Source: CALLMM01 sp964429855 (GTDB taxonomy: Bacteria > Armatimonadota > Chthonomonadetes > Chthonomonadales > CAJBBX01). From it: a DNA stretch of 64,000 nucleotides. The notes below the pieces were generated by a model. It was given only the letters and a program-made list of their open reading frames with translations. It was not told the origin of the DNA and made no database searches. The position numbers and the translations under genes are program-made. This document shows, in pieces, positions 36,965 to 46,717 of this stretch (position 1 is its first letter; each line of letters starts with the position of its first letter). Location: the NCBI GenBank assembly GCA_964429855.1, contig CAYSDM010000006.1, forward strand, positions 1 to 64,000, in the 5' to 3' direction.

Positions 36965-38365
36965 TCAACGCGGTCTGGACGGCGCGCGTCCCGGAGGCGG
37001 CGGGAACGGCTCTTCATCGGTCGCCTCGATATTGTCCCGAAGAATGACCCTGCCCTTCGTCCGATTGACAATACGCGACCGGCCATAGAACTCGTTGCCG
37101 GTGATGATCGCGGAGCGCACCTCTGTTTCCAGAACCACCGGGATCGGGTTGCTGTTGACCGCCGCCGTATTCCGGTTGTTGATGAAGACGCAGCCCTGAA
37201 TGCTGACTCGTCCCTGTTCCACGAGAATCATGACCGGCGCATTACGGCTCTCCGGATGGATACAGTAGAAGTGGCAGTTGCTGAACGAGACGCGCCCGGT
37301 TCCCGCCAGTTTCGCCAGCGCCGTACCGCGCTTGCCGTCTATGCTGCCGAAGAACCCGCATCCGGTGAAGCGCACCATGCCGTTGTTGGTCGGTTTGATG
37401 ACCAGATCGCCGAATATCTGCGAATTGACAAAACTGACGCCGGAATGCCCCTGCGTCTCCTCCACCAGCACCGCCGTCCGACACATATCCGCGCCGCTCT
37501 GCGTCAGCAGGTAGTTGCCCGCGCCCTCATACGGGCCGGTTCCCCTTCCGCGTATAAACCGGATGCCGATGTTGTAGCCGATGGCGAAGCAGTTGGTAAC
37601 GTACTCCCAGTCGCTGCGCCCGAAGATAAACGCCTCCCCCTGCTCCAGCATAAACTTCCCTACCGGACTGTCGGGGTCTGCCGCCGTCCAGAAGGGCCAG
37701 AAGTGGATATTCTCCAGTCGCCCGATGTCCAGGCAGAGATCCACATACAGCCCTCTTCGCAACGGCTGAGCGTAGAGGTTGCGAATGTAGTGGCGTCCGG
37801 CGACCACCGTCCCGAAGTCCACCGCCTGATAGGGATTGACCATCAGCACATCCACCACCGCGCAGTTGTCCGCCCCCGCCGACTGCACCGTCCAGGGATA
37901 GGGGATCGGCGGGTTGGTTTTGGTCTGTTCCGGGTAGAAGATGGTCACGCCCTTGAGCGTGGCATTAAATCCAAGTCGGATGAACGGGGTTCCGTTCTCC
38001 TGTCCGGCTCCCTCCACCGCCAGCAGCACGCTTCCGCCGAGTTCGGGACCGCCCTTCGGGTCTTTCGGATCGTGGTAGCGGTTGACGGTCGCCGGAGCGC
38101 GCCACTCCCCTTCGAGAGTGACCGAGGTGGGAATGGTCAGATGAGTTTTAATCAGATATTTTCCGCTCGGAACCTGCACCACGCCTCCGCCTGTTGCGGC
38201 GCGCGCATCCATCGCCTTCTGAAAGGCGGCGGTGTCGTCCGTCTTCCCGTCGCCTTTCGCGCCGAAAGCGATTACGGAGTAGTTCGGGGCAGGAGTCTCC
38301 TGTCCCTGTGACGAGAGTCGCGCTCCCCCGATCAGAAGCGCTATCAAAACGGCCAGAAGGCTCAT
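36965..38365 (-). CDS. secreted right-handed beta-helix protein, pectate-lyase-3-like
   Basis: A 466-residue protein with a signal peptide (MSLLAVLIALLIGGARLSS). The entry motif YSVIAFGAKGDGKTDDTAAFQKAMDAR followed by GGGVVQVPSGKYLIKTHLTI is the hallmark of the pectate-lyase-3/GH28-type superfamily, and the remainder alternates short strands as expected for a parallel beta-helix. The tail ends in a Pro-rich stretch. It may be a lyase, a polysaccharide hydrolase or a binding protein; no catalytic residues can be fixed. GGGAGACCG precedes the ATG. Its start lies 22 bases after the DUF4038 stop. Confidence 0.85.
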   Translation of the reverse strand: MSLLAVLIALLIGGARLSSQGQETPAPNYSVIAFGAKGDGKTDDTAAFQKAMDARAATGGGVVQVPSGKYLIKTHLTIPTSVTLEGEWRAPATVNRYHDPKDPKGGPELGGSVLLAVEGAGQENGTPFIRLGFNATLKGVTIFYPEQTKTNPPIPYPWTVQSAGADNCAVVDVLMVNPYQAVDFGTVVAGRHYIRNLYAQPLRRGLYVDLCLDIGRLENIHFWPFWTAADPDSPVGKFMLEQGEAFIFGRSDWEYVTNCFAIGYNIGIRFIRGRGTGPYEGAGNYLLTQSGADMCRTAVLVEETQGHSGVSFVNSQIFGDLVIKPTNNGMVRFTGCGFFGSIDGKRGTALAKLAGTGRVSFSNCHFYCIHPESRNAPVMILVEQGRVSIQGCVFINNRNTAAVNSNPIPVVLETEVRSAIITGNEFYGRSRIVNRTKGRVILRDNIEATDEEPFPPPPGRAPSRPR

Positions 38366-38387
38366 CGCGGTCTCCCTGTCCACGGGT

Positions 38388-39689
38388 TCAGATACCCGGC
38401 TCCGGGAAACGACGCGAGGCATCGTCCAGAACCAGCGCCCAGTCCTGTCCGTGACCGTTCGCGGGAGGCGTGAAGGTGTGTGTCTCTGTCTTCATCATTT
38501 CGCCGATGGCGATGGATCTCCCCTCACGCGGATCGTACCAGAAGGCGTTCAGCCGCTCGCCGGCAAGGGCTGACAGCGACAGGGTGAACGTCTGCCCGGA
38601 GGCGGAGTAGACGAAGGCGTAACTGCCTTCGGAGCAGCGCGTCGCCTGTATATGATCCGTCCCCGCGCCGGGATCGGAAACCAGCAGACTCTGATCGGGG
38701 ATCCGGGTCAGAACCGGACGCGACTCCAGCAGACGACGCGCATACTGCATCTGTCCCGAACCGGGCAGATGGATGGCGGCATACCAGGGCGCGCGCGCGG
38801 CGGTGATGGGCTGGCGATCCGGCTGCCACATCTGCCAGATATCATGACATCCGTAGGTATGTCCGCACGCTCCGGCGAACAGCGCCCAGTAGGCGAACTT
38901 GCGCGTGTCGTAGGCGTCCAGGTAGCCGTTTTTCGGGTCGAAGCCGGAGGGATGATCCTCGTAGCCGGGTTCGGCGTCTATACAGGGACGGGGGGGCGTC
39001 AGCGCGTAGAGTTCGGCGATGCTGCGATAGTTGTCCCGGTCGCGGGTATGTCCGGTCTGATACATATGGAAGTCGAGCCAGGAATCGTCGTGAAAATAGA
39101 GCGCGGAGCTTTGCTGCCCGCAGGGATGAAAGGCGCGCAGATGCGCTCCCCCGTCTCCGGCGCGCAGTCCCTCCGCCATCGCGCGCACGATGCGGTAATG
39201 ATTCTCGTTTTCGACCGGGCGATCCCCGCCCAGTATCCAGATAATGTCGCGGTTACGATAGCGCCGCCCCAGAAACTCCCCGTAGAGGCGCGCATTCTCG
39301 GGCGTGAATATCTCCGGACCCGCGCCCCATTTCTTATTCCACTTGTCTCCCCAGGTGGGCAGCATCCCGATGATCAGACCGAGCGCGTTCGCCCGTTGCA
39401 CGATATAGTCCACATGGGAAAAATAGGCGTCGTTCGGGCGTGTCGGGTCGAGGTCGCGCAATGGCAGTTCGCCGTAGGGATTGGGGACGGTCAGCCCCTC
39501 CAGTTCCGCCAGCGCGACCGCCTGTATCACCGTGAATCGCTTGGCAGCGCGATCCTCCAGATACCGGTCCGCCTCCTCGCGGTTCAGACGGTGAAACAGT
39601 TCCCAGGCGGTGTCGCCCAGATAGAAAAACGGCTTTCCATCCTCAAAGACCAGAAATCGCCGGTTATCGCTGACCCTCAGACGAGGCAT
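38388..39689 (-). CDS. DUF4038-family glycosidase-like protein
   Basis: A 433-residue TIM-barrel protein with the DUF4038 pattern: FLVFEDGKPFFYLGDTAWELFHRLNREEAD, YLEDRAAKRFTVIQAVAL, WGDKWNKKWG, RNRDIIWILGGDRP. The C-terminal 90 residues form the putative collagen-binding-like beta module usual after DUF4038 (AFVYSASG, NAFWYDPREG, HGQDWALVL). No signal peptide is seen. These proteins are considered glycoside hydrolases of the GH-A type; the carboxylates in GGDRP and DAEPGYE are candidates. A purine-rich GGAGGAGGAAG lies before the ATG. It heads the five-gene minus operon and has a paralogue at 48239-49858. Confidence 0.85.
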   Translation of the reverse strand: MPRLRVSDNRRFLVFEDGKPFFYLGDTAWELFHRLNREEADRYLEDRAAKRFTVIQAVALAELEGLTVPNPYGELPLRDLDPTRPNDAYFSHVDYIVQRANALGLIIGMLPTWGDKWNKKWGAGPEIFTPENARLYGEFLGRRYRNRDIIWILGGDRPVENENHYRIVRAMAEGLRAGDGGAHLRAFHPCGQQSSALYFHDDSWLDFHMYQTGHTRDRDNYRSIAELYALTPPRPCIDAEPGYEDHPSGFDPKNGYLDAYDTRKFAYWALFAGACGHTYGCHDIWQMWQPDRQPITAARAPWYAAIHLPGSGQMQYARRLLESRPVLTRIPDQSLLVSDPGAGTDHIQATRCSEGSYAFVYSASGQTFTLSLSALAGERLNAFWYDPREGRSIAIGEMMKTETHTFTPPANGHGQDWALVLDDASRRFPEPGI

Positions 39690-39875
39690 GATCTCTTCCT
39701 CCTCCGGCAGACGCACAGAAAGACGGCTGCGCCTGCCCGTATTTCGTTCTTGTTTCACAGATTCCAACCCGCCGCCGGTTTTCCCTTTTCGCCGGGGGAG
39801 CGCGCCTTATCAACGTTGCGCTTACGAAGCAGGAGTTTCCGTTCTTCAGAGGGGATCTATCTGTGTAGACTTTTC

Positions 39876-39895
39876 GGACAGACGGTCTGCCTGTC
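39876..39895 (+). promoter_or_regulatory. inverted-repeat operator candidate in a divergent promoter region
   Basis: A near-palindrome runs from GGACAG to CTGTCC with an inner CAGAC-G-GTCTG dyad, one base off perfect symmetry. It lies 20 bases before the plus-strand glycosidase gene and about 190 bases before the minus-strand DUF4038 operon. A regulator site is possible; no second copy was seen. Confidence 0.3.
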
Positions 39896-39915
39896 CTGCG
39901 CAGAAGGAGACGGCT

Positions 39916-41913
39916 ATGCTCAGACGAACCGCGTTCCCGCTGTTGATCCTCTCTCTTGCTTTATATTTTTCGACGGCGCGGGCGCAGGAGCTTTCCGGTC
40001 CCTACATTCATCCGCGCCATCTGACCGCCCTTCCTTTCGGAACCTACTCTCACTGGCTTCAGCCCTGGCGCGCCTATCAGGAGACGGTCCCCGCGCACGC
40101 CTTTCTGAATGCCATCGGCGTCGGGCTGGATGGCGACGATTCGCACAATTTCGATCTGATCGTTCGGATGCTGGCGAAATACGGCTTTGGCCATGCGCGG
40201 ATTGAGATCGGATGGAGCAACTTCGACTTTCAGGACCAATTAACGTCGGGAAGCCGCGAGTCGCTGCGCCGGCGCCTGCTCGCCTGCCGGAAATATGGCG
40301 TGCGTCCGCTCATTCTGTTGAACGCCCACGGCGGCGCGCCATGTCCGATACGATTCTTTGAAAGAAAACTGGCGGCTCCCGCGCGCAAAGGGGATATGAA
40401 GATACAGCTAACGGACACCGGCGACCTGCGAATCGGCTACAGCGGTCTGAATAACCTGACAGAGTACTGGGCATGCGAGGCGTTGATCACCGCGATAGAG
40501 GGCAGCACGATCACCCTCTCCAAACCGCTGCCCAAAGACCTGGGCGACGCCGGAACGAACGTGTCCATGTCCACCCTCAAGTATCGTCCGTTCTCCGTTC
40601 CCGGCAGCGACGACAACAACGCGACCATTGCGGGATGGCAGCGTTATGTGGGAGAGACGGCGCGGTTCGTCACGGAGACTCTCGGCAGGCAGAACGGGCC
40701 GGATCGGGGCTTCGATCTGGAGATATGGAACGAGTTGAGCTTCGGCTCCTGGTTTCTCTCTATCAATGCCTACTATGCTGACCGCCCCTATGTCTACCAT
40801 GAAGACAGCGTCTGGAGCCGTGTGGTGCAGGCGACGGCGGACTATGTGAACGCCCATCCCGACGACTTTCGGGGCGTTACGCTCTGCGACGGTTTCTCGA
40901 ACACCATTCCCTGGCCCGCCTCCAGCAAGCAGCCGGCGCGGGTCGGCGCGATGAGCAAGCACCCCTATGCGGGTCGGAAAAAGTTTCCCGGCGATGAGCG
41001 AAAAGATCAGGCGTCCATCAACGCGTTGTTTCAGCCGGAGAACCCTCCCGTTTTTCTGCCGGACTACACGGCGCTCTTCCCCGAATACTATGCAACCGCC
41101 CTTCAGACCGAAACCCTCGCTCGCGACATGGGACCGATCACCAACGCCTTCGGCGGAACGCCGCGGGGGCGCTATGCCCGCAACATCCACGGCAAGATCG
41201 TTCCCTGCTGGCTGTGGATCACGGAGGTCGGTTTCGCCCCCAACGAAAACGGCATTACGGATCGTTCACGCGGTCTTCGCCTGAAGGCAAAAACGACCGC
41301 CCGCTACTACTGCTTCTATGTGAATAAGGGCGTGCAGCGGCTCTATCTGTATGCCGCGCTCGCCGGGGATAACTGGCTCGGAGTCGTGCAGGAGAACTTC
41401 ATTGCCTACGCGAAATCCAATTCAGCCTATCCGAAAGACGACTCCGCCTATGTCTCGCCCGCCATGCGTACTCTGGGGCGCATTGTGGAGAAGATGCGTC
41501 CGGGACTGGATCCGAATCTTGCGAAGACTCGCGTCCTGAAGGTACTCTCGATACGCGATTCACACGCCCACTACCAGTTTCGGGGAAAGGGCACCCCGGA
41601 GCATCCGACTCTCTACAACCGCGAAGTCTTTGCATTCCTGCCCTATCAGGTCAATGCGAGTCGTTTCGTGATTCCCTTCTATGTGATGACGCGGGATGTG
41701 ACCGCCGATCTGCGCCCGGAGGCATATGAGGTGAGGATCGGAGGCGTGCGTGGAGAGGGCGCGTCGGTGGCAGTATACGATCCCCTGTCTGATCGCCGGA
41801 TTCCGGTCACGATCCGTTCTGCCGATAAGAACTCCCTGTCTCTGGTTCTCACGGCGACAGACTATCCGTATCTGCTGACTATTCAGGAAAAGCAGCCCGG
41901 TCTGAAAAAATAG
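39916..41913 (+). CDS. secreted GH-A-clan glycosidase-like protein
   Basis: A 665-residue protein with a signal peptide ending near STARAQE. The middle part is a beta/alpha barrel with the GH-A pattern: acid/base candidate Glu273 in EIWNELSFGS and nucleophile candidate Glu437 in WLWITEVGFAP, 164 residues apart. HARIEIGWSNFDF and GVRPLILLNAHGG belong to the barrel. The last 90 residues (AYEVRIGGVRGEG, ATDYPYLLTIQE) are a beta-sandwich. It resembles GH39/GH5-like enzymes but the family cannot be fixed. AAGGAGACGG precedes the ATG at 39916; the frame is open upstream without a site. It starts a three-gene plus-strand group. Confidence 0.8.
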   Translation: MLRRTAFPLLILSLALYFSTARAQELSGPYIHPRHLTALPFGTYSHWLQPWRAYQETVPAHAFLNAIGVGLDGDDSHNFDLIVRMLAKYGFGHARIEIGWSNFDFQDQLTSGSRESLRRRLLACRKYGVRPLILLNAHGGAPCPIRFFERKLAAPARKGDMKIQLTDTGDLRIGYSGLNNLTEYWACEALITAIEGSTITLSKPLPKDLGDAGTNVSMSTLKYRPFSVPGSDDNNATIAGWQRYVGETARFVTETLGRQNGPDRGFDLEIWNELSFGSWFLSINAYYADRPYVYHEDSVWSRVVQATADYVNAHPDDFRGVTLCDGFSNTIPWPASSKQPARVGAMSKHPYAGRKKFPGDERKDQASINALFQPENPPVFLPDYTALFPEYYATALQTETLARDMGPITNAFGGTPRGRYARNIHGKIVPCWLWITEVGFAPNENGITDRSRGLRLKAKTTARYYCFYVNKGVQRLYLYAALAGDNWLGVVQENFIAYAKSNSAYPKDDSAYVSPAMRTLGRIVEKMRPGLDPNLAKTRVLKVLSIRDSHAHYQFRGKGTPEHPTLYNREVFAFLPYQVNASRFVIPFYVMTRDVTADLRPEAYEVRIGGVRGEGASVAVYDPLSDRRIPVTIRSADKNSLSLVLTATDYPYLLTIQEKQPGLKK

Positions 41914-41956
41914 GAAAAAATAGAATATATCACCTCAATCAAGGAGCGCGCGAGCG

Positions 41957-44053
41957 ATGGGACGCTGTTTCCTTCTGTTGTCAGTATGGATGATGCTCTG
42001 TGGAACGCTCCCGGCTTTTGCGCGGGAGAATAGACCGATGACCTTTCGTCCCCCTGCCGTACCGCTGGTGACACATGATCCCTATTTCAGCGTCTGGTCG
42101 TTTAGCGATCGCCTGACGGACGACTGGAGCCGCCACTGGACGGGAGCTGTGAACGCCTTCTGCGGCTTGATCCGCATTGACGGCAAGACCTATCGCTATG
42201 CCGGTCCCTACCCGAACGAGACTCCCGCTCTTCCGCAGACCGGTCTGACCGTGCTGCCGACCCGCACGATCTACACGTTTGAGGCGGACGGCGTGCGCCT
42301 GACTCTCACCTTCCTCTCGCCGCTGCTCCCCTCCGATCTCGAACTTATCAGCCGTCCGGTCACCTACCTGAGCCTGGCGGCGCAGGCGACGGACGGAGAA
42401 TCGCACGACGTTTCGCTCTACGCCGATGTCTCCGGGGAGTGGGTGGTTAACACGACCGATCAGCCGGTAGTCTGGAGCCGCTACCGGCTGGGCAAGCTGA
42501 CTGCGCTGCGAATGGGTTCCGCGCAGCAGCCGGTTCTGGAGAGGTCGGGCGACAATCTGCGAATTGACTGGGGCTATCTCTATCTGGCAATGGAGGAGGG
42601 GCGCGGCGTCCAGAGCGTCATCGCTTCCGATCACGCGACGCGCGATCTCTTTGCGGCGCAGGGAAAGCTGCCGGGGTCCGACGACCTGCGAATGCCGCGT
42701 CCGGCGCGAGACAACTGGCCCGTGCTTGCCTGCGCGTTCGATCTGGGGAAGGTGGAGGCAAAGCCGACGGACCGCCTTTTGATGCTGGCTTACGACGATC
42801 TCTTCTCGCTGGAGTACTTCCACCGAAAAGTACGCCCCTACTGGCGGCGCAAAGGGATGGAAGCCGATGAGCTGCTGCAGACCGCCGCAAAGAAGTATGA
42901 GCCGATTCGGACACAGTGCGAGCGGTTCGACCGGGAGTTGATGGAGGATCTGACCCGGATCGGTGGGGAGGGCTATGCGAATCTGGCGGCGCTGGCGTAC
43001 CGGCAGTGCATCGCGGCGCATAAACTGGCGGTGGACGCCGACGGCACGCTGCTGTTTATGTCCAAAGAGAACTTCAGCAACGGCTGCATCAATACGGTGG
43101 ATGTGACCTATCCCTCCTCGCCCTTCTTCCTGCTGCTCAACACGAACCTGCTGAAGGGGCAGCTTCAGCCGATTCTCGACTATGCGAGTTCGGAACGCTG
43201 GCGGTTTCCGTTCGCTCCCCACGATCTGGGAACCTACCCGAAGGCGAACGGGCAGGTCTATGGCGGGGGCGAGAAGACCGAAGAGAATCAGATGCCGGTC
43301 GAAGAGTGCGGCAATATGCTGATAATGATCGCCGCGCTGGCAAAGGTGGAGGGTAACGCCGATTTCGCCCTGCGCTACTGGCGCACCGTCTCGACCTGGG
43401 CGAACTATCTGCGCGAAAAGGGCTTCGACCCGGAGAACCAACTCTGCACGGACGACTTCGCCGGACATCTGGCGCGCAACGCCAACCTGTCGCTCAAGGC
43501 GATCGTCGCGCTGGGCGGCTACGCGATGCTGTGCGAGATGGCGGGCAAGAAGGAGGATGCCGCCGTCTACCGAAAAGCCGCGCAGGAGATGGCGGCGCAG
43601 TGGCAGAAGGTGGCGGCGAATGGCGATCACTACCGGCTGGCTTTTGACCGTGAGGGAACCTGGAGCCAGAAATACAATCTGGTCTGGGATAGACTGCTGG
43701 GGCTGAATCTGTTTCCGGAAGAGGTGGCGCGCAAAGAGATGGCGCACTACCGCCAGAAGCTCAACGCCTACGGGCTTCCGCTGGACAACCGGGCGACCTA
43801 CACCAAGCTGGACTGGGAGATATGGAGCGCGATACTGACCGGAAAGCGCGCAGACTTCGACGCGCTGATGGCTCCGATTGCGCGATGGATGAGCGAATCC
43901 CCCTCCCGAATCCCGCTGACCGACTGGTACGACACGGTGACCGGCAAACAGGTCGGATTTCAGGCGCGTTCGGTGGTCGGGGGCGTCTATATTCCGCTGA
44001 TGCAGGACGGCGCGATCTGGAAGAAGTGGGCGGAACGGCGGGGCGGACGTTAG
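41957..44053 (+). CDS. secreted GtaA-type glutaminase-family protein (DUF4965/DUF1793)
   Basis: A 698-residue exported protein with a signal peptide (cut near AFARENR). It follows the fungal GtaA-type layout: PAVPLVTHDPYFSVWSFSD at the N-terminus, a beta-sandwich (DUF5127/4964 region) to about 330, then a helical (alpha/alpha)6-barrel domain with AYRQCIAAHKL, MSKENFSNGCINTVDVTYP, MPVEECGNMLIMIAALAK and GTWSQKYNLVWDRLLGL. The family is named for glutaminase activity in Aspergillus but in bacteria it co-occurs with glycosidases and may act on glycans. AAGGAG precedes the ATG. The AEC transporter gene follows after three bases. Confidence 0.88.
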   Translation: MGRCFLLLSVWMMLCGTLPAFARENRPMTFRPPAVPLVTHDPYFSVWSFSDRLTDDWSRHWTGAVNAFCGLIRIDGKTYRYAGPYPNETPALPQTGLTVLPTRTIYTFEADGVRLTLTFLSPLLPSDLELISRPVTYLSLAAQATDGESHDVSLYADVSGEWVVNTTDQPVVWSRYRLGKLTALRMGSAQQPVLERSGDNLRIDWGYLYLAMEEGRGVQSVIASDHATRDLFAAQGKLPGSDDLRMPRPARDNWPVLACAFDLGKVEAKPTDRLLMLAYDDLFSLEYFHRKVRPYWRRKGMEADELLQTAAKKYEPIRTQCERFDRELMEDLTRIGGEGYANLAALAYRQCIAAHKLAVDADGTLLFMSKENFSNGCINTVDVTYPSSPFFLLLNTNLLKGQLQPILDYASSERWRFPFAPHDLGTYPKANGQVYGGGEKTEENQMPVEECGNMLIMIAALAKVEGNADFALRYWRTVSTWANYLREKGFDPENQLCTDDFAGHLARNANLSLKAIVALGGYAMLCEMAGKKEDAAVYRKAAQEMAAQWQKVAANGDHYRLAFDREGTWSQKYNLVWDRLLGLNLFPEEVARKEMAHYRQKLNAYGLPLDNRATYTKLDWEIWSAILTGKRADFDALMAPIARWMSESPSRIPLTDWYDTVTGKQVGFQARSVVGGVYIPLMQDGAIWKKWAERRGGR

Positions 44054-44056
44054 GCG

Positions 44057-45007
44057 ATGGAGGCGGTTGCCTTCCTCCGGTCGTTCATCTTCCTCTTCTG
44101 GAACGTCGTGCTGCCGATTCTGTGCATTGCGGCGCTGGGGTATGCGCTTCAGCGCCGTTTTCCTCTCGACCTCTCCACGCTCTCGAAGATTCAGATATAT
44201 CTGTTTGTGCCGACCTTCCTCTTTGTGCGCGTCTCCGGCAGCAATCTCTCCTGGAGCAGCATGGGGCTGATCGCCGGAGCGGTACTGACAGCGCAGGCGG
44301 CGCTTGCGCTGCCGATCTGGAGTCTGGCGAGACGGCGGGGCATTTCGGCGGCAACCGCCTCGGTGGTTGTCATCTCCAGCGCGGGTTTCAACGCGGGCAA
44401 TTTCGGCATTCCGCTGGCAGAGCGAGCCTATCCGGGTCAGGGCGGCGCCGTGCAGGCGCTGGTGCTGATGGCGTGCAATGTGACGATCTGGGTGCTGGGC
44501 TATATCCTGATCTCCGCCGCCAGCGGCGCGCACAGGAACCCTCTGCTGGTCTTTCTGCGAACCCCCATGTTCTTCGCGCTGGTCATGGCGCTGCTGGCGA
44601 AGGCGACGAACATCGCGCTTCCCGCTCCCGTCCGATACCCGCTGGAGACCATTGCCGGAGGACTGGTGCCGCTGGCTCTGGTGACTCTGGGGGCGCAGCT
44701 AGCGCGGCAGGTTAAGCCCCCGAACTGGCGGCGGGTGCTGCCGGTGATGAGCCTGAAACTGGCGGCGCTTCCGCTGGTCATGGCGGGCGTGGTCTGGCTG
44801 TTCGGTCTGTGGCCTTGGCCCGGCGCCATGCTGATCGTCGCTTCCGCCGCTCCCAGCGCCGTCAACACCTTTCTGCTGGCGCTGGAACTCAAAGGCGACA
44901 GCGAACTGGCAGCCGAATGTATTTTCTGGACAACGCTGACCTCCGCGCTCACGGTCACGATTACCCTCGCAATTGTCAAGGCGCTGGGAGGCTATCCGCC
45001 CGGATAG
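44057..45007 (+). CDS. AEC-family (auxin efflux carrier-like) transporter
   Basis: A 316-residue membrane protein with about ten transmembrane helices. Family phrases are FWNVVLPILCIAALGYALQRRF, LSKIQIYLFVPTFLFVRVSG, SSAGFNAGNFGIPLAERAYPG, LVPLALVTLGAQLAR and ASAAPSAVNTFLLALEL. AEC members export or exchange small organic acids such as malate or amino-acid derivatives. It starts three bases after the GtaA-type gene and so is probably co-expressed, perhaps to handle products of that enzyme. Copy B of the palindromic repeat begins 49 bases downstream. Confidence 0.92.
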   Translation: MEAVAFLRSFIFLFWNVVLPILCIAALGYALQRRFPLDLSTLSKIQIYLFVPTFLFVRVSGSNLSWSSMGLIAGAVLTAQAALALPIWSLARRRGISAATASVVVISSAGFNAGNFGIPLAERAYPGQGGAVQALVLMACNVTIWVLGYILISAASGAHRNPLLVFLRTPMFFALVMALLAKATNIALPAPVRYPLETIAGGLVPLALVTLGAQLARQVKPPNWRRVLPVMSLKLAALPLVMAGVVWLFGLWPWPGAMLIVASAAPSAVNTFLLALELKGDSELAAECIFWTTLTSALTVTITLAIVKALGGYPPG

Positions 45008-45056
45008 CTTCGCGTCACATGCAGCGCGAAGTCGTCCTGGGGCGACGGAGGGCGTT

Positions 45057-45230
45057 CTAGTTCCTCTTCCAGGTAGGATAGTTGCATAGCCTGGCAGTCC
45101 TGTTGAGCGTAACGAACCCCCTGTCATGTTGAGCGCAGCGAGACATCTTAAGATTCTTCGCTTCGCTCAGAATGACAGCCGGGCTGTGCGCTGAATGACA
45201 TCTATCCAGACTACCTTGACGATCTACTAG
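45057..45230. repeat. dispersed palindromic repeat element, copy B (174 bp)
   Basis: Bounded by CTAGT ... ACTAG like copy A at 15134-15313. Left end TTCC(A)GGTAG and right end CTACCTTGA form the terminal inverted repeats; the interior shares GTTGAGCG, GCGAGACATCT, AAGATTCTTCGC and CAGAATGACAGCCGGGCT with copy A. It fills most of the 306-base gap between the AEC gene (stop 45007) and the next gene (45314); the remaining bases 45231-45313 hold only an upstream region with AACAGGAGACA. Confidence 0.85.
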
Positions 45231-45313
45231 CGAAATAGACGCTAAAAAACCTTTCTATGATCCGCTTTTTCCGTCCGCCGTCAAAATGATTATGCTCTTA
45301 ACAGGAGACACCG

Positions 45314-46708
45314 ATGTTGCTGCAATCACTGCTGGCAGCGCTGACGCTGCTGTCGTCCATGGAGAAACCCATGATTCCCATTCACCTTCACCCGGAGAAC
45401 CCGCGTTACTTCCTGTTTCGCGGCAAGCCGACCATTCTGATCACCAGCGCGGAACACTATGGCGCGGTTCTCAACGCCGATTTTCAGTTCACGCCCTATC
45501 TGGAGGAGCTTCAGGCGCGCGGTTTTAACCTGACCCGCATCTTCACCGGCGTCTACATGGAGGACCCGCAGTCGTTCGGCATCACCCGCAACACGCTCGC
45601 CCCCGCGCCCGGTCGCCTCCTGTGCCCCTGGGCGCGCAGTGACACACCCGGCTACGCCAACGGCGGGAATAAGTTTGACCTGAACCGCTGGGACGACGCC
45701 TATTTTCGCCGACTGAAGGAGTTTGTGCGGGAGGCGGGAAAGCGGGGCATTGTCGTGGAGGTGACTCTCTTCTGTCCCTACTACGAAGATTCGATGTGGA
45801 ACCTCAGCCCGCTGCATATCCGCAACAACGTCAACGGGATCGGCAACGTGCCGCGCACGGAGGTCAACACGCTCAAACACCGGGCGATTCTGACCGTGCA
45901 GGAGGCGATGGTTCGCAAGATCGTGACGGAGTTGAAGGAGTTCGACAACGTCTATTATGAGATATGCAACGAGCCATACTTCGGCGGCGTGACGCGGGAG
46001 TGGCAGCATCGAATCGCGGACGTCATCGTGCAGACGCAGAAAGGCTTTCCGGCTCCGTTTATGATCGCGCAGAACATCGCCAACGGCTCCGCAAAGATCG
46101 AGAATCCGCATCCCGCCGTCTCGCTCTTCAACTTCCACTACGCCAACCCGCCCGATGCCGTCGCCGTCAACGCCTCCCTCAACAGAGCGATTGGCTTCGA
46201 TGAGACCGGCTTCAAGGGGGTCGCCGATACGCCCTATCGCACGGACGGATGGGAGTTTATTCTGGCAGGCGGCGCGGTCTACAACCATCTGGACTACTCC
46301 TTCACCGTCGGGCATGAAGACGGCTCGTTCCGGCTGCCGGAAAAACAGCCGGGAGGAGGAGGAGCCTCTCTGCGCCGTCAGCTACAGACACTCCGGGAGT
46401 TTATCGCCCGTTTCAACTTCCTGAAGATGCGTCCGGCGAACGAGATCATTCGCGGAGGCGTGCCGGAGGGAGCGACGGCGCGCGCGCTTATGGAGGAAGG
46501 GAAGGCGGTCGCGCTCTATCTGAAAGGGGGCTTGCAAGCAGAACTGAAACTCCTGCTGCCTGCGGGCGAATGGAGCGCCGAATGGGTTAATCCGCGCACC
46601 GGCGAGCGAGGCAAGTCGCGCGCCTATGAGCATCCGGGCGGCGAACTGACGCTCGCCTCCCCGCCCTATTCCGAGGATATCGCCCTGCGGCTCACGCGAA
46701 AACCGTAG
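45314..46708 (+). CDS. GH-A-type glycosidase-like protein
   Basis: A 464-residue protein resembling GH5-like TIM barrels. Barrel phrases are LFRGKPTILITSAEHYGAV, GFNLTRIFTGVYMEDP, GIVVEVTLFCPYYE; the acid/base candidate is Glu220 in YEICNEPYFGG and the nucleophile candidate Glu297 in GFDETGFKG. The C-terminal 90 residues are a small beta module (AVALYLKGG, SAEWVNPRTGERG). The first 17 residues are hydrophobic but short, so export is uncertain, and an internal ATG exists at residue 16. AACAGGAGACA precedes the ATG. Expressed alone, converging with the next operon. Confidence 0.82.
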   Translation: MLLQSLLAALTLLSSMEKPMIPIHLHPENPRYFLFRGKPTILITSAEHYGAVLNADFQFTPYLEELQARGFNLTRIFTGVYMEDPQSFGITRNTLAPAPGRLLCPWARSDTPGYANGGNKFDLNRWDDAYFRRLKEFVREAGKRGIVVEVTLFCPYYEDSMWNLSPLHIRNNVNGIGNVPRTEVNTLKHRAILTVQEAMVRKIVTELKEFDNVYYEICNEPYFGGVTREWQHRIADVIVQTQKGFPAPFMIAQNIANGSAKIENPHPAVSLFNFHYANPPDAVAVNASLNRAIGFDETGFKGVADTPYRTDGWEFILAGGAVYNHLDYSFTVGHEDGSFRLPEKQPGGGGASLRRQLQTLREFIARFNFLKMRPANEIIRGGVPEGATARALMEEGKAVALYLKGGLQAELKLLLPAGEWSAEWVNPRTGERGKSRAYEHPGGELTLASPPYSEDIALRLTRKP

Positions 46709-46717
46709 AGATTTCGC

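Noticed and set aside
41981..44533. 850-codon open frame on the minus strand opposite the GtaA-type gene
   Set aside because: Antisense shadow of a well-supported secreted protein; it also crosses into the AEC transporter gene.
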